From: Strongylocentrotus purpuratus
Taxonomy: Eukaryota > Echinodermata > Echinoidea > Camarodonta > Strongylocentrotidae
Reading direction: 5' to 3'
Assembly: GCF_000002235.5 (NCBI RefSeq)
Contig: NW_022145609.1
Location: 7,945,163 to 8,009,162 of the forward strand
Length of the DNA: 64,000 nt
This document shows positions 25,201 through 34,200 of the stretch, piece after piece (the first letter of the stretch is position 1; each line of letters begins with the position of its first letter). A program made the translations under genes and the position numbers. The notes under the pieces were generated by a model. The model worked only from the letters and a program-made list of their open reading frames with translations. It searched no databases and had not been told where the DNA came from.

Positions 25201-28200
25201 CCACTGTAAGCTGGTCTATTATCGGAACATTGTCAACTGATGAATAGAACGTTAGATTTTTAAAAAAGTCAAAATATACTTTGGAAAACTTATAATCCAT
25301 TGATCAATTAAACCGCATTTCCCATTCAACGGTTGAATAATAAAATTGCCCATTTGACGACCAAATCTTACATTTTGCTTTACATTGTCACGCATTAACT
25401 CTCAGCCTTGGGCCTTGAGAGTTATGTCATCCCAGATTCAAGTCTGACAGCTTCCAGTGAATTTAATGCTGACCATGGTGCAAAGAGAGGTCGTCTTAAC
25501 CTGGCCAGAGTCGGAAATCTGCGTGGAGGCTGGAATCCAATGGACAACGATGCAAACCCGTGGATCCAGGTAAGAAAATATTTCTTAATGTCAATTCAGA
25601 CACAAAACATTTAGGAAAACCTTAGTTCTATGGCATGGGTTTATTTCCCACTGCTGCCACCGTATCAGTAATGAAAAGGTCAATAGTCATTTTTTTTAGG
25701 CCATAGTTTAATTTGTATTCATACACTGCCACAATGCCTGTAATAAGAGTCAACTGTCAGTTCTATTGCATATTGGTTTATATCCAACCACTGCCACCAT
25801 GTTAGTAATGAAAGAGTCACCAGTCATTTCTATGGCCCCCATTCACTAACACTTACAGTACTAAAATTGTTTTTATTAGCCATTTTTTGAGGTGACTTAT
25901 GGGCTCGTGGATTTTTGTCTCCTGTCTTTAGTTATAAGATTGCTAGAGTTAAATGATTATTCACATTCATGTGAGCACCTGTTTCCTTTTTAAGGACATT
26001 AATATTATTGTTCGATATTACTCAGAAATGAGACCGTTAATTACAGCAACAGTATGATGAATTTCTAATTTAAATATTGACCTTGGAGGAGCAGAGCCGT
26101 ATGAAGGCGAGGTTATACCATTAATATGTCCAAAGAAAGTATAGCCGTTATTATCATTTTTGTATAATCATAAAGATTTGACACATTTTGGACCCTGCTC
26201 ATTGGTTAAAAGTTTTGTAAAAGTTTTATCATGGAGATAACAATATGAGATGATTATAAGGATGAACTTCAAGAATTCTTCCTCCGATTCTTGTATTTCT
26301 CCAAGGTGGATCTTCTGGACCTTTACCGTATCATTTCAGTTGCGACTCAAGGGCGACAAGATTTTGACCAGTGGGTTAATAGCTACAAGCTTGCTTGGAG
26401 TACTGATGGCACGACGTTTCGCACAGTGCAGGACATTCCCGGGCCAGGAGCTGACAAGGTAAGTTTTTTCTCTTATTATTTTCTTTTTTTCCTATTTTTT
26501 ACACAAAGTATAAGAGGAGAAAATTATTAGGTAAGATTAAGGAACTCTCTATATTTCTAAATATATATTAGAGCAAGAAATACACTTGAAATGAAAAGAT
26601 TCAATGCATTTCATTTGTTTTCTTTCCTATTCATAGGTCTCTCAAACTAGAAATTGGGAACATTAGAACATAAATCCAAATAGAAACAAAGGAAGGGGCA
26701 CTGCAGATGCAAAACTATTCTTTGATGAGCATGCTACATCAGATTCTTTTAGGTCCGATCGCAATTAAATGCAGAATCATTTGAAACATAATTATTTAAA
26801 AAGTGGATCGGTTTTCCTTTATTATTAAAGATCTTCATCGGTAATGTTGACCGCAACACCATCACGACCAACACTCTGCCTGTGTCCCAGGTTTGCCGCT
26901 ATTTCCGCTTGATGCCTGTTAGCTGGTATAAACACATTAGTGTTCGTATGGAGATATATGGTGAAGGCCCTGTCACAGGTCAGTTGAAAACTAGTGATAC
27001 TCCAACTTTTTTGCTCCATCTTCAATTTTTCCGGCGACAATTGCTCTGGGATTTTTTCACCAATGATGTAGGCATAGTGCTATGGTTATGATTGGGTTTT
27101 AAGTTAGGTTCGGAGTTAGGGTTAGGTATAGTCCTTGTTCAAGGATTGACATTAAAATTTCGGTAAGCATATAATATGAGGCATTTGGTGTGGAGGGTTG
27201 TTGTAAAAAACAATAGTTGTATAGAAGGCTATTATTCTTTTAAGAGAGGGTTGGGTTTGAACTTTGAAGGATCTCTTTGCATGTACCCGGTTCCCCGGGG
27301 TAAATTTCTAAAATGTAGTTGTCCAGAGTTGACATTTTGTGACAGTGTGCAACTAGACACTTGTTAAAGGGACTCGGTAACATTGTTCAGATTGGAGAAA
27401 ATGGTGCTAAGGTAGCGACTTTAATGCTTGATTTACAATAAAAGATTATCTGAAAGTTTAAGTGACAATGGACGATTATCAATGATAGTAATTGGGGAAA
27501 ACAGATCTGATCAATTCTTTAATTCTCCCAACTATATTACTACAACTTAAATACATTTTAGGCGATTGCAAATCGTCACAAAGCAATGAATTGGCTCAAT
27601 ATACCATTCCAGACATTCAAGTGTTGAAAGACTTTTTAAAGCCCGTCTTATGTCTTAATTTCATGGAAAAATAGTTGATAAAATTCAAAAATAGTTTGGA
27701 GAATTTACTATTAGAGGGTATCGCACAGCGGCAGTGACAACTTCAAAGAAAACCATACACATCTTTGGGGTTGTGAATTTTTTTTCTTCAGGATTTCTTT
27801 GCATGTTAGAGGGTAAGTACAGTAGAAGAAATATAATACGTAATATTTCATATAAAAACTACGCAATTTTTTCGTCAACCTTCAACAATGTTACAGAGTC
27901 ACTTTGAGTTCAGGTTAACACAGGGTCTATTATCCTAGACATGTGATGGGGTGGGGGTAGGGGTACAATGTCCTAGGAGGTATAAATCCTATAGAGATAG
28001 ATGTCCAGGGGAATTAGTCCTAGGGATATTGACTTAGGGGGTGGCAGAATCGGGTATTCATGTCCAAGGGTGCATTCTCCTAGTGGGTAGGTTTCCAGTG
28101 GATGGTAGTTGGAGTGGTTCTTGTGTGAATGTAGAACTATCATTTCCGAGATAAAAAATTGAACTACTGTCAATCATAGCCGTATTCTACGCATGCAAAA

Positions 28201-31200
28201 TCGAGAATCTATAGTAACAGCGGGGCGACCGCTGAGGTACTAAAATCCAGAACGGGTTATGGCCAAATCTACGGGCGTTCTCAATGACGCCCCAAGTGAA
28301 TCAAGTGCTTCGATACAAACTATTTCTTCACCTGAAAAGAATAATAGTATTTCAATAGACAGAATCCATTAATCTGCATACATTAGTTGTTGCTACACTT
28401 AATACATGCAGTTTGCATTCAGGCTTTTGAAATACTATTATTCATTATATCGGGTGAATGAAAGAATTTGTATTGCGGAACTTCACTATAAGACTTATGT
28501 ATTAAATGTGCTTACATTACGAAAATGGCCTATGCCCTGCCACGCAATACAGTACAGACGAGTCGGGACTACACGACTAGCACAATTACTGGTCTCGCCT
28601 AAGCCACAAAACGGCGTTTTATCATATTTCAACATTTTATCATCACTTTTTAAAACAATCATGTTATTTCCATATTCATGTTGTTATATAGTTCAGAAAC
28701 AATAATCGGGAAAAAACTCACTGAAGAGCCGTTCGCGTAGTAATTTGTCATCCTTCGTTATAAAACGACGACATACCATCCTTGGTACAAGCTCGCTGAT
28801 TGGCTGTTTATTTACTTGGGGCGCCATAAGAGAGTTTACAAATAGCACATGGTACTAATGACCCCAAATATCCACAGATCTTTTACACATGGAGATGTTC
28901 CATTTGAACTGCCAAAGTCCTAGATGTGCTTCATCATACCTTTTGTTTGCCCTCTTGAAAAGATTACTTCCACCTCGGTATCTTTGAATGTACCGTTGGT
29001 GCATAAATGAATAATGTTACATAACTTTCATGAGCGCATATCCAGTATTCATCTCTGGTGTTTTTTACATTTTTGGTACAAATGACCTTTATCTGCCCAT
29101 GCGCAGATTGTATCTGTAAACTCACTAATAGAGAACGCCTGTAGGTTTGGCCAAAAACCGTTCTGGATTTCAGTACCTCAGCGGTCACCCCACTGTTACT
29201 ATAGTAGCTTCTCGATTTTGCACACGAACCGCAGATTTTCCGTCCGCGTTGAGCTCGCGAAAACTTCCTAATAATTGTCAAACCTGCCAAAGTCCTAGAT
29301 GTGACCACCCGCCCCACCCCCATAAAAAACACAAGATGGTTGTCATCCACTGTAAGCTGGTCTATTATCGGAACATTGTCAACTGATGAATAGAACGTTA
29401 GATTTTAAAAAAAGTCAAAATATACTTTGGAAAACTTATAATCCATTAATTAATTAAACCACATTTCCCATTCAACGGTTGAATAATAAAATTGCCCATT
29501 TGACCACCAAATCTTACATTTTGCTTTACATTGTCACGCATTAACTCTCAGCCTTGGGCCTTGAGAGTAGTGTCATCCCAGATTCAAGTCTGACAGCTTC
29601 CAGTGATTTTAATGTTGACCATGGTGCAAAGAGAGGTCGTCTTAACCTGGCCAGAGTCGGAAATCTACGTGGAGGCTGGAATCCAATGGACAACGATGCA
29701 AACCCGTGGATCCAGGTAAGAAAATATTTCTTAAGGTCACTTCAGACACAAAACATATAGGAAAACTTTAGTTCTATGGCATGGGTTCATTTCCCACTGC
29801 TGCCACCGTATCAGTAATGAAAAGGTCAATAGTCATTTTTTTAGGCCATAGTTTAATTTGTATCCATACACTGCCACAATGCCTGTAATAAGAGTCAACA
29901 GTCAGTTCTATTGCATATGGGTTTATATCGAACCACTGCCACCATGTTAGTAATGAAAGAGTCACCAGTCATTTCTATGGCCCCCATTCACTAACACTTA
30001 CAGTACTAAAATTGATTTTATTAGCCATTTTTGAGGTGACCTATGGGCTCGTGGATTTTTGTCTCCTGTCTTTAGTTATAAGATTGCTAGAGTTAAATGA
30101 TTATTCACATTCATGTGAGCACCTGTTTCCTTTTTAAGGACGTTAATATTATTGTTCGATATTACTCAGAAATGAGACCGTTAATTACAGCAACAGTATG
30201 ATGAATTTCTAATTTAAATATTGACCTTGGAGGAGCAGAGCCGTATGAAGGCGAGGTTATACCATTAATATGTCCAAAGAAAGTATAGCCGTTATTATCA
30301 TTTTTTTAAATCATACAGATTTGACACATTTTGGACCCTGCTCATTGGTTAAAAGTTTTGTAAAAGTTTTATCATGGAGATAACAGTATGAGATGATTAT
30401 AAGGATGAACATCAAGAATTCTTCCTCCGATTCTTGTATTTCTCCAAGGTGGATCTTCTGGACCTTTACCGTATCATTTCAGTTGCGACTCAAGGGCGAC
30501 AAGATTTTGACCAGTGGGTTAATAGCTACAAGCTTGCTTGGAGTACTGATGGCACGACCTTTCGCACAGTGCAGGACATTTCCGTGCCTGAAGCTGACAA
30601 GGTAAGTTTTTTCTCTGATTATTCTTCTTTTTTTTCCTATTTTTTACACAAAGTATAAGAGGAGCAAATTATTAGGTAGTATTAAAAAACTGTCTATATT
30701 TCTAAATATATTAGAGCAAGAAATGTACTTGAAATGAAAAGATTCAATGCATTTCATTTGTTTTCTTTCCTATTCATACGTCTCTAAAACTAGAAATTGA
30801 TGTCATCAGAACATGAATCCAAATAGAAACAAGGAAAGGGGCACTGCAGATGCAAAACAATTCTTTGATGGGCGTGATTTGGACAAGTTATAGCAGTACT
30901 GAGTGATCACATGTATCATGCTGATACATTCCACTCCTGAACATTTCTACTTTGACGTTGAACTTTGATTTTGTTGTATTTGTTGTTCTGTTGTTTGGTT
31001 TTTTCTTTGTTATTTATTTTAGTTTTAGTTAGTTTTGCATGCCCGTTAAATACTGTGATACATCTGACTTTAATGTATACAGTTGTATTGCCAACGAATT
31101 AAACTCAAATATAGATGATTTAAATTTTGTAAATTGTCTCCCCTTTCAAGAAGTTAATAATGAAGATTTTGAACGATTATTCTCACCTGTAAATCAATAT

Positions 31201-34200
31201 GATGTCTCTCTAAATGGCTTTACTTTGAAGATGAAAGTTTGAATGAAAATGAAGAAGACACACATTCAAATCCTCCTGTAAAGTATTATTTATCATCTGA
31301 ATTTAATGAAATTATAGATAATTCAGTTAATCAAAACTTTAGCATAATTCATTTTAATGCCCGAAGTATGTTTCGTAATTTTGAAGAAATACATGCCTAT
31401 CTTTCTAATCTTCAATATCAATTCTCAGTCATAGGAATATCAGAGACATGGATTAATTCCAATTCACATGTTCCTTTTGTAATAGAAGGTTATACATTTG
31501 TGCATGTTGACCGTCCGTCCGGACGTGGTGGTGGAGTTGGTCTATTTATTCGAAAGGACTTGAATTATAAACTTGTCCAGTTCTCTGAACAATGCGAAGG
31601 TGTTGATTGTTTATGTATAGAAATAGATTGCAAAACATCTAAAAATATTGTTGTAGCGATTATTTATCGTCAACCTAAATCAAACGTTATTCAGTTTTCT
31701 TCTTTCTTTGATAAATTAATGAATTATAATGAAATAAAAAATAAACGTGCATATTTAATGGGCGACTTGAATATTGATTTGATGAAGAAATACACAAACT
31801 CGCAAATATTCGATTTTATCAATACAGTCGCATCATCTGGTTTTTATCCTATAATAAATAGACCAACCCGTGTTAATTCAAGGTCAGCAACAAATATTGA
31901 TAATATTTATACGAACGTCTTTTGTAGCTCCATTATTTCCGGTATTTTTGTAACAGACATAACAGACCACTTTCCTATTTTCTATATTTCACACTTTTTA
32001 GACAGGGTAAATAACAGTAAATCAAAGTCATTCTCATTTAGAAAAGTCACTATTGAAAATTGTAATAGGCTGAGTGTTGATCTTGCAAATGCTGATTGGT
32101 CTGAAGTATACCAGTAGAATGATACTGAAAGGGCCTATGATGTATTTTATGAAAAGTTTATTGGCTATTATAATGAACATTTTCCTGTACAAACTAAACA
32201 TATTAAAAAACGCAAACGAAATAGAAAACCGTGGGTATCTCTTGATATGTTAAAACTTATTAAAACGAAAAATAAATTGTATAAGAATTACTTGAAAAGA
32301 TCGATTCAAGCAAACTATGATAAATACAAAAAGCTCCGTAATATGGTCACAACTCGTTTACGCAGAGCAAAAAGGGATTATTATTTTAAAAAGTTTGACT
32401 CTGTAAAAAATAACTCTAAAAAAACATGGACACTTATTAATGAAATTTTAGGAAAGCAAAAGAGTGCTGTGGAAGAAGGAAAATCTTTTTGCCACAATGG
32501 TTCTTACATTAGTAATCCGGATGACATTGCGGAAAACTTTAATGAATATTTTGTGAACATTGGATCAAATATTGCTAATTGTATTGCGGAGGATGAAAAT
32601 GCAATTGATACATTTAATGTTTATATGGGCCAACCATCGCCACATATATTATTTTTTAAACCAGTTACAAAAGAAGAAATAATAGATATTGTAAAGTCAA
32701 ATCTTAAATCTGGTAAAAGTTGTGGTTTTGATGAAATTGATTCAATAGTTGTGAAACATATACTACCTTTTATTGTTGAACCACTACTTTATATTTGTAA
32801 TTCATCATTACGCACTGGTTGTGTTCCTTCTAAGATGAAGATATCTAAGGTTGTGCCAATTTTTAAAAAGGATGACCCGAGTCTTTTTACAAATTATCGA
32901 CCAATTTCAATTTTACCTTGTTTTTCTAAAATTTTGGAAAAGTTAGTTTTTAATAGATTATATGACTATTTATTGCAGCATAACTTTTTATATGATAGTC
33001 AGTATGGCTTCCGACAAAATTACTCAACAGACATGGCAGTCATTGAAATTCATGATAGAATAGTTAAAGAACTTAATGAAGGTAAAAGTGTTATTGGCGT
33101 ATTCATGGACCTATCCAAGGCCTTTGACTCCCTTTCACACGATATTTTATTACAAAAAATGCAGCATTATGGCATTAAAGGTCTTTCCTTAAAATGGTTT
33201 CAATCTTATTTATTACATCGACAACAATTTACAGTTTATAACTCACATAATTCGTCTTTCGGTAATATAAACACAGGTGTCCCTCAAGGGTCAATTCTTG
33301 GACCATTACTATTTTTAATTTATATTAATGATATTGTGAATTCTTGCCATGAATGTGACTGTATTTTGTATGCGGATGACACCTCACTCCTTGCCTCTCA
33401 TAATGATATTGAAGCTTTAGTTGAATCTTTGAATACAAGTCTTGCCCACATATCAGCATGGTTTAAATGTAATAAGCTCTCTTTAAATACTAGTAAAACC
33501 CAATGTGTTCTGTTTAAAAAGGGTGGTGTGCAATTTAATGTCGATGATATATTGTTGAAAATAGATGCAGTTCCTTTGAAATTCTATGATTCTGTTAAGT
33601 TTTTAGGTGTAGTATTAAATAGTAGTTTGTCTTGGAAGGATCACATTGATTTAGTACGCTTGAAGATTTCACGATTCATAGGGATTTTAAGTCGATTGAA
33701 GTATGAATTGCCTAGTAACATATTATTTCTTCTTTATAATGCTTATGTTTTGTCACACTTGTCGTATTGTAACTCAATATGGGGTAACACATATTCGACC
33801 CATTTACATAAACTAATAATATTACAAAAGAAAGCCATACGAGTATGTACGAAGTCCGAGTATACTGCTTCTACTTCCACATTATTTAAATTATTATATA
33901 CTCTCAAATTACAAGATATAAATAAGATCCAAATTGCTTCGTTTATGCAACGTTTTCACTCTCAAACACTCTCCCCATATTTAATGAATATGTTTGTAAA
34001 AAATAGAAATATCCATAATTATAATACAAGATCTTGCAATCATTTTCACCGTTGGACGTATTTAAATAATAAATCAAAATACTCATTACGCCACACAGGC
34101 CCAATCCTTTGGAATAGTCTAAATTTAAGTAACTTTAATATTCAATTTAATAACTCATTTAAAAGGCAATATAAAAAATATTTGATTGGAAATTATTGAT

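Larger units (their letters stand above)
24421..28500 (+). repeat. Tandem genomic unit 2
   Basis: The cleanest unit, 4.08 kb, starting at TATTAAATGTGCTTAC and ending where the same sequence restarts at about 28500. It holds exons A2, B2, C2 and candidate T2. It works as the reference empty state for the insertions found in units 1 and 3. Confidence 0.85.
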
